Shown here: piece after piece, positions 37,407-46,244 of the stretch
How positions within the stretch are numbered: the first letter of the stretch is position 1
Layout of the letters: every line of letters starts with the position of its first letter
DNA from: CAZSSM01 sp964609385
GTDB lineage: Bacteria > Planctomycetota > Planctomycetia > Isosphaerales > Isosphaeraceae
Assembly (NCBI GenBank): GCA_964609385.1
Contig: CAZSSM010000036.1
Location: forward strand, 1-64,000
Direction of reading: 5' to 3'
Length of the DNA stretch: 64,000 nucleotides
Notes under the pieces: model-generated
Told to the model about the DNA's origin: nothing
The model's input: the letters and a program-made list of their open reading frames with translations, nothing else
The model's database searches: none
Program-made: the position numbers and the translations under genes

Positions 37407-37705
37407 TTGGTATCCTGAAGACTGGTCGGAAGCGGGTACCCGATTGGTAGAGAGTCTGTTGGTACCAATGATCTACCAGTTTCTACCGAATTGGTAGGAG
37501 GGCCGTCGTGTACGGCGATTTTCCGGCCGGATCGATTGTGGGAACCCGATCTGGATTGCTTTGTTGGATAGCGATTCTTGCTGGATCACCGAGGATCACG
37601 GCGATCCGGCGCTCTCTGTGCGGTCGGCTGAAGTGGGGGGCGAATTGTTCCGGGAGGTCGAGGATCATCGCGTCGGAGGCGCTCCCGATCTTCGACCCGC
37701 GAATT
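37407..37705 (+). repeat. Island repeat, copy 3
   Basis: This copy shares with copy 2 the palindrome TTGGTACCAA (37459-37468) and with copy 1 the exact CTACCGAATTGGTAG (37483-37497). TCTGGATTGCTT, TCACCGAGGATCACGG, TGCGGTCGGCTGA, GGTCGAGGATCATCG and GCTCCCGATCTTCGA follow. It lacks the TTTTCCCTCGA end present in the other two copies. It lies between the SnoaL-like gene and the convergent small hypothetical gene and closes the island. The rest of 37263-37790 shows no gene. Confidence 0.75.
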
Positions 37706-37790
37706 GAAGGCTCGATGATTGACGTCCGGCTCGTCGCGGATCCGGCACGCTTCGGTGTGGCGTGGGTGCGGGGATCCCTCGAGTTCCCGA

Positions 37791-38156
37791 TCACCAGGCG
37801 AGGTTGTCCTGGGCCTGGGTTTTCTCGGCGAAGAGGTCGACCAGGGCTCGGGCGGCGTCGCGGTCCTCGCGGCGCAGATTGAGGGCGACCGAGCCGGGCT
37901 GATTGGTCGGGAAGTCGCCCCAGACGGTCATCGAGTCGGTCAGCAGATCCAGACGCGTGCCGAACCAGCCCTCATGGAGTCGGCAGGTGCGGATCCGATC
38001 GGCGGGGAGCACCAGCTCGCGGTTCTTGTGGACCGGATAGAGTTCCAAGAAGCTGGCGGTGTACTCGATCGATAGGCCGCCGGGTGTGGTCCGGAGCAGG
38101 CCCTTGATCTTGCCCAACCCGCCCCAGATCTCCATGTCGAAAGGCAGAACCGTCAT
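37791..38156 (-). CDS. Hypothetical protein, possibly PH-like
   Basis: This 121-residue cytoplasmic protein has no recognised family name. The pattern of alternating strands (GGLSIEYTASFLELYPV, RELVLPADRIRTCRLHEG, LDLLTDSMTVWGDFP) followed by one C-terminal helix (EDRDAARALVDLFAEK) resembles a PH-like barrel, as in short bacterial PH domains. ATG 38156 follows GAGG at 10 bases; TTG 38162 is an alternative start. It is co-directional with the FAD oxidoreductase gene 209 bases upstream. Confidence 0.6.
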   Translation of the reverse strand: MTVLPFDMEIWGGLGKIKGLLRTTPGGLSIEYTASFLELYPVHKNRELVLPADRIRTCRLHEGWFGTRLDLLTDSMTVWGDFPTNQPGSVALNLRREDRDAARALVDLFAEKTQAQDNLAW

Positions 38157-38365
38157 CGCCAAGAATCCTCGTCTCGTGGGGAAGGGCAGGAGTCAGCCCT
38201 GGTTTTCAATGCCGAACGTGGTGTCCGGATGAGTCGGGCCACCCCCATCAAGTTGATCGGACCGTTCATGAGGGTACTTCGTTCGACGGGGGCGAAGATT
38301 GGCTTTCTGTGAGGGCGACGCGCAGCGGACCTCGCGACGATTGAGGGGCTGAGATCCCGACGAGA

Positions 38366-40303
38366 TTATGGGAAGGCGCGGATCGTCAACGAATCGTCGG
38401 TTCCGACGCGCCTTCGGGAGAGCTGGTGGGCGCGTCGGATGAACTCGCCGCGGGTCGGGGCATCTTCGAGGTCCTCGGCGGGCAGACCGAGTTGATCGGC
38501 CAGTTCGAGCCATCGGCGTTCGGTCTCGGGGTCGAGTTCGCGTTCCAAATCGGCGGCATGACCGGGGAAGGCGGCGTGATATTGGCCGTAGAGGTTGGGT
38601 CCACGTTGGCCCGGCCGTTCGGGCTCGGGCTCCAGGCCGTGCAGGCCGCCGACGGTCCCCCACCACTGGACGGCTTCGAAGTCGTCGGCGCCCGGGAGGA
38701 CGTCGGAGACGTAGATCGTCTGCGCACCGGCACGTCGGAGTCGCCGTTGGAGCCTGACCACGTCGATCTGTTGGACATCGGTCGAGGCGTCGATCGCCTG
38801 TGAGGCGGCGTGGCCGGCGGCCTGACCGAGCGAGGTCCAGATCGGTTCCAGGCGGAGGGCACAGAAGCCGACGTGCGACGACGAGCAGGCGACCGGCACG
38901 AGCAGGTTGCCCACCTCGTGCGGGACCAGCACCCCGTACGGGATCTGATAGGGGGGGGCCGGGTGATAGAACTCGCCGGTGTGCCGACCGCCGAAGCGCG
39001 GGCCGTCGTGGGCGGTTCCGTGGCAGTTGGGGCCATAGTCACCCATCGCGATCGCGTCGATGTGATGGACCGCCCGCGCGTCACCGGGTGCGTGCTCGAC
39101 GTCGGCTTGCGTGAAGGTGGTCAGGCCGACCATCCGACGCGCTTCGCGGATATATAACTGGGTCGGCAGGTGGCCGTTGTCGACGAACTCGTCGCGGCAG
39201 AATCCCCAGTCCCGGGCCTCGTCGCGGAACCGCTCCGGGACCGCAGGGTCGTTCTGGAGGAAATAGAGCATCCCGACGTTGTGCCGCAGGTGCGCCTCGA
39301 AGATCCGCCGACGGGTCTCGGCGTCGCCATCGGGCCAGTCGTCGCTCAACTCGGGCATGCTCAGTCGGACCGGTGCCCTCGAGACATCGTTGATGTCCCG
39401 CTTCCGGTTCGGCAACCAGACCCGCTGCGTCTTGTAGATCCCCCCGCGCTGCTCGCAGAAGACCGAGGTGACCTGTCCCGATTCGAACAGATCGAGCAGA
39501 CCGAGGTGGTCCTCACGTCGATAGCCCTCCGGCTTGGGGGCGGCGACGCGGTTGGACGGCTCGGGGGTCATCGTGAGCCGGAAGTTGTACCCCTGGACCT
39601 GATCGTCGCCGACCTCGGGCGCGAGCGGCTCACCGAACTCTGCGCGGCCTTCGCGACCGACCCGGTACGGCACGTCGGCCAGGGCCATCAGATCCCCCTC
39701 GTAGGACGCGTCGATGACCATCGACGCCGTGACCTCAAAGGGCTTTCCGAGACCGTCCCGGAACGCAACGGTCTCGATGCGTTGCCGGCGACCCTCGGTC
39801 GGGACGAGGCCGACCTCAACGAGCGACAGGCCGTGGGCGACGCGGATCCGAGGGACCTCGGCGAGCATCTCTCGGAGGACGCGCAGGTTGACCTTCGGCT
39901 CGGCGTGGGTGCCCCCTTGGCAGTCGGTGAGCTGGGGCGAGTCGGGGCCGTAGCGATCGCGGTAATATGCCTCGACACGCTCGATGAGTTCGAGGTAGGT
40001 GCCGCCGAACGCTTCGAAGGTCCGGACGTCGACGTGCGAGAGGCCGTTGGTGACCAGACCGCCGATCCGATCGGTGGGCTCGACCAGCAGGACCCGCGAC
40101 CCGTCGCGGCCGGCGCCCAACGCCGCGGCGATCCCGGCCGGGGTCGCCGAGTAGACCAGCACGTCGACCGTCTCGGAGAACAACGGCTGAGTTGTCGATT
40201 CGACGGTCGCCTGGGCTGCGCCATCCGTCTCGGGGCCGAGACTGAGGGCGAAGGTCAGCGCCAGGAACACCGGAACGATTCGACTCCCAAGGGCGTGTCG
40301 CAT
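38366..40303 (-). CDS. Secreted FAD-dependent oxidoreductase
   Basis: This 645-residue protein has a signal peptide (RIVPVFLALTFALSL). An FAD_oxidored-type domain (PF12831) follows: VDVLVYSATPAGIAAALGAGRDG with the dinucleotide-binding turn, RVLLVEPTDRIGGLVTNGLS, and ASMVIDASYEGDLMALADV. The late segment NLLVPVACSSSHVGFCALRLEPIW is also typical. ATG 40303 is chosen over 40318 because GAGGAG lies 7-8 bases upstream of it. Planctomycetes have many such exported oxidoreductases, sometimes called xanthan lyase-like; the substrate is unknown. The YdjY gene ends 49 bases upstream on the same strand, so they may be co-transcribed. Confidence 0.88.
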   Translation of the reverse strand: MRHALGSRIVPVFLALTFALSLGPETDGAAQATVESTTQPLFSETVDVLVYSATPAGIAAALGAGRDGSRVLLVEPTDRIGGLVTNGLSHVDVRTFEAFGGTYLELIERVEAYYRDRYGPDSPQLTDCQGGTHAEPKVNLRVLREMLAEVPRIRVAHGLSLVEVGLVPTEGRRQRIETVAFRDGLGKPFEVTASMVIDASYEGDLMALADVPYRVGREGRAEFGEPLAPEVGDDQVQGYNFRLTMTPEPSNRVAAPKPEGYRREDHLGLLDLFESGQVTSVFCEQRGGIYKTQRVWLPNRKRDINDVSRAPVRLSMPELSDDWPDGDAETRRRIFEAHLRHNVGMLYFLQNDPAVPERFRDEARDWGFCRDEFVDNGHLPTQLYIREARRMVGLTTFTQADVEHAPGDARAVHHIDAIAMGDYGPNCHGTAHDGPRFGGRHTGEFYHPAPPYQIPYGVLVPHEVGNLLVPVACSSSHVGFCALRLEPIWTSLGQAAGHAASQAIDASTDVQQIDVVRLQRRLRRAGAQTIYVSDVLPGADDFEAVQWWGTVGGLHGLEPEPERPGQRGPNLYGQYHAAFPGHAADLERELDPETERRWLELADQLGLPAEDLEDAPTRGEFIRRAHQLSRRRVGTDDSLTIRAFP

Positions 40304-40352
40304 GCGGGCGCTCCTCATGGACGGAGACGGACGTGTCGAGGCGTTGCGAGGA

Positions 40353-41156
40353 TCAGGGGGTGTCCGGAGTTTCGGATGAGGTGGCAGGTTTGGGGGCCTC
40401 GGCCTTCGGAGACTCCTCGGCGTTCGGATCGGCGGCAGCTTGGAGGACGAGCACGACGCGGGTCCGGTCGGTCGGGATCAACGGGGTGTTGGCTTCGAAG
40501 ACCAGGGCGGTGTCGTCGGCGGAGCTGGCGAAGGGCAGGTCGAGGATGGCGCTGGAGAAGTTGGCCACGGTGATCAGGTCGCCCACGCTGGCGCTGTAGA
40601 TCCGCTCGTCGGTGATCGGGTCGTTGTAGTATTCGCTGCCGGCGAAGACCCAGTCGGTCTCCAGGAGCGTGCCGTCGGCGGGGTTGCGGACCCAGGTCCG
40701 GGCGTCGACCGTTTGCACGTCACCTTCCGAGTCGGTCCAGCGGGCCTGGATCCGGATCGGATCCCCGGTCGGCGGTCGGAATTCGGGGCGGAATCGGACG
40801 GGTTGACCCGCTTGGAGACCGCAGAGCAGCAAGCCGCTATGGATCTGGTACGCCTCGGCGTTGGTGGCCAGGATCGACTCGTGCTCCTTGCTCTGGAAGA
40901 GGCAGAGCAGATGCTCCAAGGGGCCGTTGCGGAGCACGATGCGGCTCTCGATGGCCAGTTTCCGCTGCGCTGGCTGGAACCAGAGGCTGGGCCCGATCGG
41001 CTTCCAGGTCGCGTCCAGCTCGGCCGGGCGTTCCGGAGCGATCGGCGACTCGGCCTCGACGATCCGGCGACCGGGCTCCTGCGCCCAGCCGGGGGTCTGT
41101 GCCAGAGCCGACACGATCAACCACCACGCCCACGTGCTTCCAACCCGATCGCGCAT
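40353..41156 (-). CDS. Secreted YdjY-domain protein
   Basis: This 267-residue protein has an N-terminal signal (STWAWWLIVSALAQTPGWAQ). A YdjY-type domain follows, with LLCLFQSKEHESILATNAEA, FRPEFRPPTGDPIRIQ, DWVFAGSEYYNDPITDERIY, and the block DLITVANFSSAILDLPFASS then ALVFEAN. The C-terminus is an Ala/Pro/Glu-rich tail. ATG 41156 has GGGAGG 7 bases upstream; the longer frame to 41354 overlaps the divergent esterase promoter. The function of YdjY domains is unknown, though they are widespread in planctomycetes. Confidence 0.85.
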   Translation of the reverse strand: MRDRVGSTWAWWLIVSALAQTPGWAQEPGRRIVEAESPIAPERPAELDATWKPIGPSLWFQPAQRKLAIESRIVLRNGPLEHLLCLFQSKEHESILATNAEAYQIHSGLLLCGLQAGQPVRFRPEFRPPTGDPIRIQARWTDSEGDVQTVDARTWVRNPADGTLLETDWVFAGSEYYNDPITDERIYSASVGDLITVANFSSAILDLPFASSADDTALVFEANTPLIPTDRTRVVLVLQAAADPNAEESPKAEAPKPATSSETPDTP

Positions 41157-41367
41157 CGTCGGTCCTCCCGGTTCGTTTGGGGGTTTCATAGAGCGGAGCC
41201 CATGCCTAAGGGCCTCGAGCTTTGGCTCCGACGTCCCGGTTCCAGGGTATCCGGAATCGGGGCCGGATGCCTTCGGGATCATGGGGCAATCCCGGATTCG
41301 TCGCCCATGACGGACCCGTTTCGACGCTTGGCCACCGCACAACAACGAAACCATTGGAGAAGCAACA

Positions 41368-42447
41368 ATGATCTGGACTTCGAATCGGACGTCCCGGACC
41401 TCGGTCGTCCGGCTGTGGTCGGCCTTGGCCTCAGGGCTGATCGTGTTCGGGGCGATCTCGGCGGTCCCTGCGACGGCTCAGGAGCCGGTCTCCGAGCCCG
41501 GCGTTCGTGGCGACGATCCGCGCGAGACGCGTCGGGAACGGCTGATGCAACGCATCGGCTTAGAGCGTCGTACGTTAGAGGTCGGCGGACTCGAGCGATC
41601 TTACGTGCTTTACGCTCCGGGTCGCGTCGCGGAGGCCGATGCCGATGCGCCGCTGGTCCTGTCCTTCCACGGGGGTGGCGGTCGGGCCGAGGGGCTCGCG
41701 TTCCGGTATGGCTTCCAACGGTTGGCGAGGCGTGAGGGGTTCCTGGTGGCCTATCCGCAGGGGGTCGATGGCCATTGGAACGACGGTCGCAACGCCCGCG
41801 TGCTTCGGACGCAGCGTGAGGGAATCGACGACATCGCCTTCGTCCGGGCGGTCGTCGAGGACATCGCGCGCGATTACCCCGTCGACACTGGCCGGATCTT
41901 CGCCACAGGGATCTCCAACGGCGGGATCTTCTGCCACAGGCTGGCCGCTGAGGCCTCCGACTTGGTTGTGGCGGTCGCGCCGATCGTCGGCGGGATGGCC
42001 GAGCCGATGGCCCCGACGTTCGCGCCGAAGCGGCCGGTCTCGCTGCTGGTCATTCAGGGCGACGCCGACCCGCTCGTGCCCTTCGAAGGTGGGCCGATCG
42101 GGGTCGGACGGTTCGGGCGTCGCGGACGGATCATCGCGACCGACGCGACGGTGGCCAAGTATCGTCAGCGCAACGGGATCGAGGGCGAGCCGATGATCGA
42201 GGACCTCGACGACCGCACCGACGATGGGACGACGACCCAGGTGACCACCTATCCGACCGGAGAGCAGGGGACCCGAGTCGTCGTCTATCGGATCCGCAAC
42301 GGAGGCCACGCCTGGCCCACCATCGAGACCCCCAATGCCCAGGCCACGCCCCGCGAGCCCAACCTCCGGATCGGCCTCGTCTGCCGTGACTTCTCGGCCA
42401 CCCGGGTTGTCTGGGACTTCTTCAAGGCATGTCCGACGCGCGATTGA
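41368..42447 (+). CDS. PHB depolymerase-like esterase (LpqC family), secreted
   Basis: This 359-residue protein has a signal peptide ending ATAQ. The alpha/beta hydrolase carries APLVLSFHGGGG (oxyanion region), GRIFATGISNGGIFCHRLA with nucleophile Ser in GISNGG, LLVIQGDADPLVPF with Asp, and IRNGGHAWP with His. These are the marks of LpqC/PHB-depolymerase and feruloyl-esterase-like proteins. The start ATG has GGAG upstream. It probably cleaves an extracellular polyester or a feruloylated or acetylated polysaccharide. It is transcribed divergently from the YdjY gene with 211 bases between the starts. Confidence 0.92.
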   Translation: MIWTSNRTSRTSVVRLWSALASGLIVFGAISAVPATAQEPVSEPGVRGDDPRETRRERLMQRIGLERRTLEVGGLERSYVLYAPGRVAEADADAPLVLSFHGGGGRAEGLAFRYGFQRLARREGFLVAYPQGVDGHWNDGRNARVLRTQREGIDDIAFVRAVVEDIARDYPVDTGRIFATGISNGGIFCHRLAAEASDLVVAVAPIVGGMAEPMAPTFAPKRPVSLLVIQGDADPLVPFEGGPIGVGRFGRRGRIIATDATVAKYRQRNGIEGEPMIEDLDDRTDDGTTTQVTTYPTGEQGTRVVVYRIRNGGHAWPTIETPNAQATPREPNLRIGLVCRDFSATRVVWDFFKACPTRD

Positions 42448-42547
42448 TCAAACTTCACAATCACCCACTAGCTCGAAGCAATCAATTTGATCTGGGCGTG
42501 CGAAAAAAACCGATGAGACTTTTGTGTGTAGGAGCCTTTCGGCACGT

Positions 42548-43174
42548 TCACTTCCCCGAATCAGGCTTTTTTGGATCGGCAAGTTCCGGAATTCGGACCT
42601 CTCTGTTCCTGTCAAGATAGCGGACAGAACCCGCCGCCTTGAGTCGCTCCTGGAAGTCAGCCGATGTGAACGGCATGGTCCGGATCCGCAGGTAGTTTCC
42701 TGTCTCGTAAGACTCGATGACCTCCAGGTTTAGCTCCTCGCAAAGCTTCACCACAGCCTCAGCCTGGCCCTTATCGTAGCCAACGAGATACTCTATCGCG
42801 ACCGTCGGGTCGGTTGGCCCCTCGGTGACCTTACAGACGAGTCGGCCTTGACCTTGGTCGTCTTCGAGGCGAACAAGCATTCCCCGGAGCACAACGGTAC
42901 GGCCGTGCAATAGTTCGAGGTTGGAAGACTCTTTGGGCCTGCCATCGAAAATGAGCTCTAAGGTTATCTGACCAACTTGGATCAGAGGTGCTTTGGGCTC
43001 TTCACTGGGCAGGCCCGCGGGCGCAAGCAATTGCCCCCGAATTTCCATGCAGATATATTCATTATCGCGGATTGTCGTCTTCTCAGAGCCCAGCTGATAA
43101 ACACTCAGAGTTGTTGCTGTGAATAAAAGAAACGAATTAATCATTGAATTCTGCGTGTTTGCACGCGTCTCCAT
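42548..43174 (-). CDS. Exported protein with subtilase-propeptide (I9-like) C-terminal region
   Basis: This protein has about 208 residues. After an N-terminal hydrophobic segment (SFLLFTATTLSVYQLG) there is a domain of about 90 residues rich in strands (EIRGQLLAP, LIQVGQITLELIFDG, LVCKVTEGP). The C-terminus (AIEYLVGYDKGQAEAVVKLC, NLEVIESYETGNYLRIRT, LKAAGSVRYLDRNREV) has the strand-helix-strand-strand-helix-strand order of the I9 inhibitor/propeptide family. The adjacent upstream gene, same strand, is a subtilase. This suggests a separate inhibitor or folding chaperone for it; that is inference. ATG 43174 and 43144 are both possible starts. Confidence 0.62.
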   Translation of the reverse strand: METRANTQNSMINSFLLFTATTLSVYQLGSEKTTIRDNEYICMEIRGQLLAPAGLPSEEPKAPLIQVGQITLELIFDGRPKESSNLELLHGRTVVLRGMLVRLEDDQGQGRLVCKVTEGPTDPTVAIEYLVGYDKGQAEAVVKLCEELNLEVIESYETGNYLRIRTMPFTSADFQERLKAAGSVRYLDRNREVRIPELADPKKPDSGK

Positions 43175-43349
43175 ACTCAAGTGGGAAGACCGGACGGAGG
43201 CCTGGATCACGAATCACAGCCCGGAAGCCCGGCAACTCAATTTCGTGTTGACTCAGTTGGTTCCACGACGGAGGAAATTATTGGTTAGGTCACCGGCCCA
43301 GATGCCAGGCCATCAATGTTCTCTGGACCGGCGAACCACGCGTCAAGAT

Positions 43350-45206
43350 TTACTTCCGATCGTTCTCTTCGTATGCCTCAGATTTAGATTCGACCTGGAC
43401 GGTCTCGGCGGATGCAATTCCTTGTCGTTGCCGGACACCCTGACCCGCCGGCGCCGATTCATCGAAAACCTGGCACGTCATCGCGTCCATCAGCCACAAG
43501 AACGGGGCATTGGAATCATCCGACGCTCGGTAGTAGATCCGGTGGTAGGGCGCTGGCGTGGCTGCCGCTTCAGTGAAGAGGAACTCGAACGGTCCGAACA
43601 GGAAATCCTCCTTGAAGATCCAGCCTCTGAGGCCTTCGGGTGACTCACCTTCACCGATGAATTCAAGGTTTGTTTGGTAGAAGATCTCCTCGAAGCAGTA
43701 GCTCGCTCGGCCAACTTTACCCTCGAGGACGAACGCACCCGAGGCATCCGGATTCTCCCCGGTGTAGGCGATCGTCGGCGGAGGCAGCGTATCGGGGCCC
43801 AGGAAGCTGAGATCCAACGTTCCGTCGGTAACCGTGATCCCGGACAGCGCGGGGATGGGACGCGCGTTGTCGAGAAGAAGAGCCTTGATTTGATCCCAAC
43901 TCTTACTGGCATGAGCGGGGTGACCCAAGACGAGAGCGGCGGCCCCGGCGACGTGGGGTGTAGCCATCGAGGTTCCGTCCAGGAACCTGTACGCATCGTT
44001 AGGGAAGGTGCTCAGGATGTCGACGCCGGGAGCACCGAGGTCGACCGAGGTAGCCCCGAAGTTGCTAAAGCTCGCGCGCCTCTCTTCCTCGTCGATTGCG
44101 GCGACAGCGATGACGTTCTCGGTCTCGTAGCTTGCAGGATAGGCTTTTCGGCTCCCGTCGTTGTTATTGGACTCGTTACCGGCGGCGGCAATGAAGAGAA
44201 CTCCCGCGTCCCGGGCCCGCTCAATGGCCTCGCGGAGGGCGACCGATGGGGGCTGGTCGGTAAGGAAGCCCCAGCTATTATTCATCACTTTCGCCCCGTT
44301 CTCTCGCGCATAGTCGATAGCCCGAACCGCATTGTTGAGATTTCCAAAGCCGTTCTCGTCAAGAAACTTAACGGCCATGATCTGGACTTTCCAAGTGACA
44401 CCAACCACGCCTGCGCTGTTATTTCCAACAGCTCCAATCGTCCCGGCACAGTGTGTGCCGTGGAGATTGTCGTCGTCGGGGTCACCGTCGTTGTTGACGA
44501 AGTCGAAGCCATGAATGTCGTCGTCGAATCCATTGCCGTCGTCATCATGGTTGTTGTTCGGTATCTCGCCCGAATTGGTCCAAATGTTCCCGCTAAGATC
44601 TTCGTGGTTGTAATCGACGCCTGTGTCGATCACGGCCACCACGATCGGCGAAGTCGTATGGCCGGAGGCCCAGGCGTCCACGGCGCGTGAGTTTACCACC
44701 CCCCAGAGTTCCGGCACCCTGGGGTCATCCGGGTTGGCCTGGGCCGCCGCCCGGCCGGCGAGGGCGCGCTCTCTGGCCGCCTCGGGCACCGGGGTGATTG
44801 GTCTGGGGATGGAGACGATGAAGTTGGGCTCGATGACCTCGACCGCCTCGCTCTCGGCGCAGGCACTGATCGCTGTCTCCAGAGCGACAGCCGTGGCCAG
44901 AGCTTCTCGATTACGCTCGAAGACCAGGAAGCGTCCAGGCACGTTGTCGGTGATGAATGTCAATCCATTGTTCTCGGCGACTTGTCGTGCTTGATCGGAT
45001 CGGCCCTCAACATAGTGGACGAGGACCTGCTTGTTTGCAGCAAATTCGGTCGCAGTCGCGCCGATCTTGTCCTGCTGGGCATGAGCAACGGCACTAGCAC
45101 AGACAGCAAGTGCCGTTGCCCAAACAATTATTAGGGCAATCCGCGATGAAGTTTCCACGGCAGTAGCCGTATTCCGAGAGAACAGTCGAATCTTTGTGGT
45201 GCTCAC
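43350..45206 (-). CDS. Secreted S8 family serine peptidase (subtilase)
   Basis: This protein has about 618 residues. The signal peptide (IALIIVWATALAVCASAVAHAQ) is followed by a propeptide-like region ending VEVIEPNFIVS. The peptidase has Asp in VAVIDTGVDYNHEDL, His in LHGTHCAGTIG and Ser in DGTSMATPHVAG, with oxyanion Asn in FIAAAGNES. The calcium-binding-like insert NNNHDDDGNGFDDD lies between Asp and His. The C-terminal 150 residues are unassigned. GTG 45206 is chosen as start because GGAG lies 7 bases upstream; the frame is open to 45260 without a ribosome site. A propeptide-like gene follows 175 bases downstream on the same strand. Confidence 0.92.
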   Translation of the reverse strand: MSTTKIRLFSRNTATAVETSSRIALIIVWATALAVCASAVAHAQQDKIGATATEFAANKQVLVHYVEGRSDQARQVAENNGLTFITDNVPGRFLVFERNREALATAVALETAISACAESEAVEVIEPNFIVSIPRPITPVPEAARERALAGRAAAQANPDDPRVPELWGVVNSRAVDAWASGHTTSPIVVAVIDTGVDYNHEDLSGNIWTNSGEIPNNNHDDDGNGFDDDIHGFDFVNNDGDPDDDNLHGTHCAGTIGAVGNNSAGVVGVTWKVQIMAVKFLDENGFGNLNNAVRAIDYARENGAKVMNNSWGFLTDQPPSVALREAIERARDAGVLFIAAAGNESNNNDGSRKAYPASYETENVIAVAAIDEEERRASFSNFGATSVDLGAPGVDILSTFPNDAYRFLDGTSMATPHVAGAAALVLGHPAHASKSWDQIKALLLDNARPIPALSGITVTDGTLDLSFLGPDTLPPPTIAYTGENPDASGAFVLEGKVGRASYCFEEIFYQTNLEFIGEGESPEGLRGWIFKEDFLFGPFEFLFTEAAATPAPYHRIYYRASDDSNAPFLWLMDAMTCQVFDESAPAGQGVRQRQGIASAETVQVESKSEAYEENDRK

Positions 45207-45614
45207 TCGATTTCTCCAGAGTGTAATCGTTGGACTCAGACTCAGGTAGCGGCTTTGCATTTTGAGGAGTCGAATACTCGCTCAGGCATACCGCTATCTT
45301 TCAAAGCGAAAGATTGCTAAAAAAAGAGCGCGGCCTGGTCTGTATTTCTCCGATTGTCAGAGATTGACAATCTGGCCTTTGGGATTGGTTCGCGCAGCAG
45401 ATCGACCGATTAGAACGTTGGACAAGAGCAGGCGCTTGATCCAGGCTGGGATTGCGATATAAATGATGTGGGTTGATTGGGATCGTCCGGGGTTTCAATT
45501 GGTATGTCTTGTCTCCCTGATCCAAATTCCGTGCTGATTTGGAACCTAGAGTGGGTGTTGTGTGCGGGTTGAACCAAAATCATGCTCGGTTTTAACTAAG
45601 TGGCGGCAAGCAAT
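45207..45614. other. Divergent control region between subtilase and ECF sigma genes
   Basis: About 400 moderately A+T-rich bases carry no gene. They must hold promoters for the subtilase (minus) and the sigma-kinase operon (plus). A GGAAC at 45541-45545 is a candidate ECF -35 element. Confidence 0.45.
45541..45568 (+). promoter_or_regulatory. Candidate ECF-type promoter of the sigma-kinase operon
   Basis: GGAACC at 45541-45546 matches the usual ECF -35 consensus. A GT-rich stretch about 16-17 bases later (near 45562) could serve as -10. It lies about 50-70 bases before the sigma start, where self-regulated ECF promoters are often found. The match is short, so chance is possible. Confidence 0.25.
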
Positions 45615-46244
45615 ATGCATGACACTGGCGATAAGATCTGCGAAACTTCTTGCGAGGAAGTCTCTCGCTCGGATGATGAATTGGTTCGTGGTTGCCGCGA
45701 GGGCGATCCCGACTGCCAGTTCGCCCTGCATCAACGCTACTACCCTCGGCTCGTCGTATACGTTCGGTCTCGGCTCTCATCGATGATGCAAAGCGCGGTT
45801 GATGTCGAGGTGATCGCCAACTCGATCCTCAGAACAGTTCTCCGCCGCTGTGGGGGAGGACAAATCAATTTGGACGAGGGTCGTGACCTCTGGCCTTTGT
45901 TCCTCACGATTGCTCGACGTAGGACAATCGATAGCGTTCGGCGCGCTTCCTCGCAGATCAATAGTCCCAATTGTGGGGCTATGCCGATCGACGAACACCT
46001 CGCCGGTGAAAAAGAAACTCCGATCGATCAGCTTCTCTCTCATGAGATGATCCAGCGAATCATGGCGACTCGAGATCGGATGCCAACCGAGGATCAGCGT
46101 CGTGTCTTCGATTTCTTGCTCGAGGGGCGAGGGCAAGTCCAAATTGCCCGACTCCTTGATCGGTCTGTCGCCTCAGTAAACGGCCTGATCACCCGCGTCA
46201 GGCACAACGTAGTGGCTTTCCTGTTCGAAGGAGAAGAGATCTGA
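45615..46244 (+). CDS. ECF-type RNA polymerase sigma factor (planctomycete kinase-linked type)
   Basis: This protein of about 209 residues has a sigma region 2 (DDELVRGCREGDPDCQFALHQRYYPRL, then LFLTIARRRTIDSVRRASS) and a sigma region 4 (RMPTEDQRRVFDFLLEGRGQVQIARLLDRSVASVNGLITRVRHNV) with the recognition helix. No anti-sigma gene is nearby. Instead the stop (TGA 46242-46244) overlaps the ATG of a serine/threonine kinase gene, so the two are translationally coupled. Planctomycetes are known for ECF groups associated with such kinases. The kinase probably controls the sigma factor by phosphorylation. GTG 45600 is an alternative start; neither start has a good ribosome site. Confidence 0.88.
   Translation: MHDTGDKICETSCEEVSRSDDELVRGCREGDPDCQFALHQRYYPRLVVYVRSRLSSMMQSAVDVEVIANSILRTVLRRCGGGQINLDEGRDLWPLFLTIARRRTIDSVRRASSQINSPNCGAMPIDEHLAGEKETPIDQLLSHEMIQRIMATRDRMPTEDQRRVFDFLLEGRGQVQIARLLDRSVASVNGLITRVRHNVVAFLFEGEEI

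Noticed and set aside
30655..37705. The three island repeats as a CRISPR array
   Set aside because: The units are long, diverged and thousands of bases apart, with no regular short repeat-spacer pattern and no cas genes.
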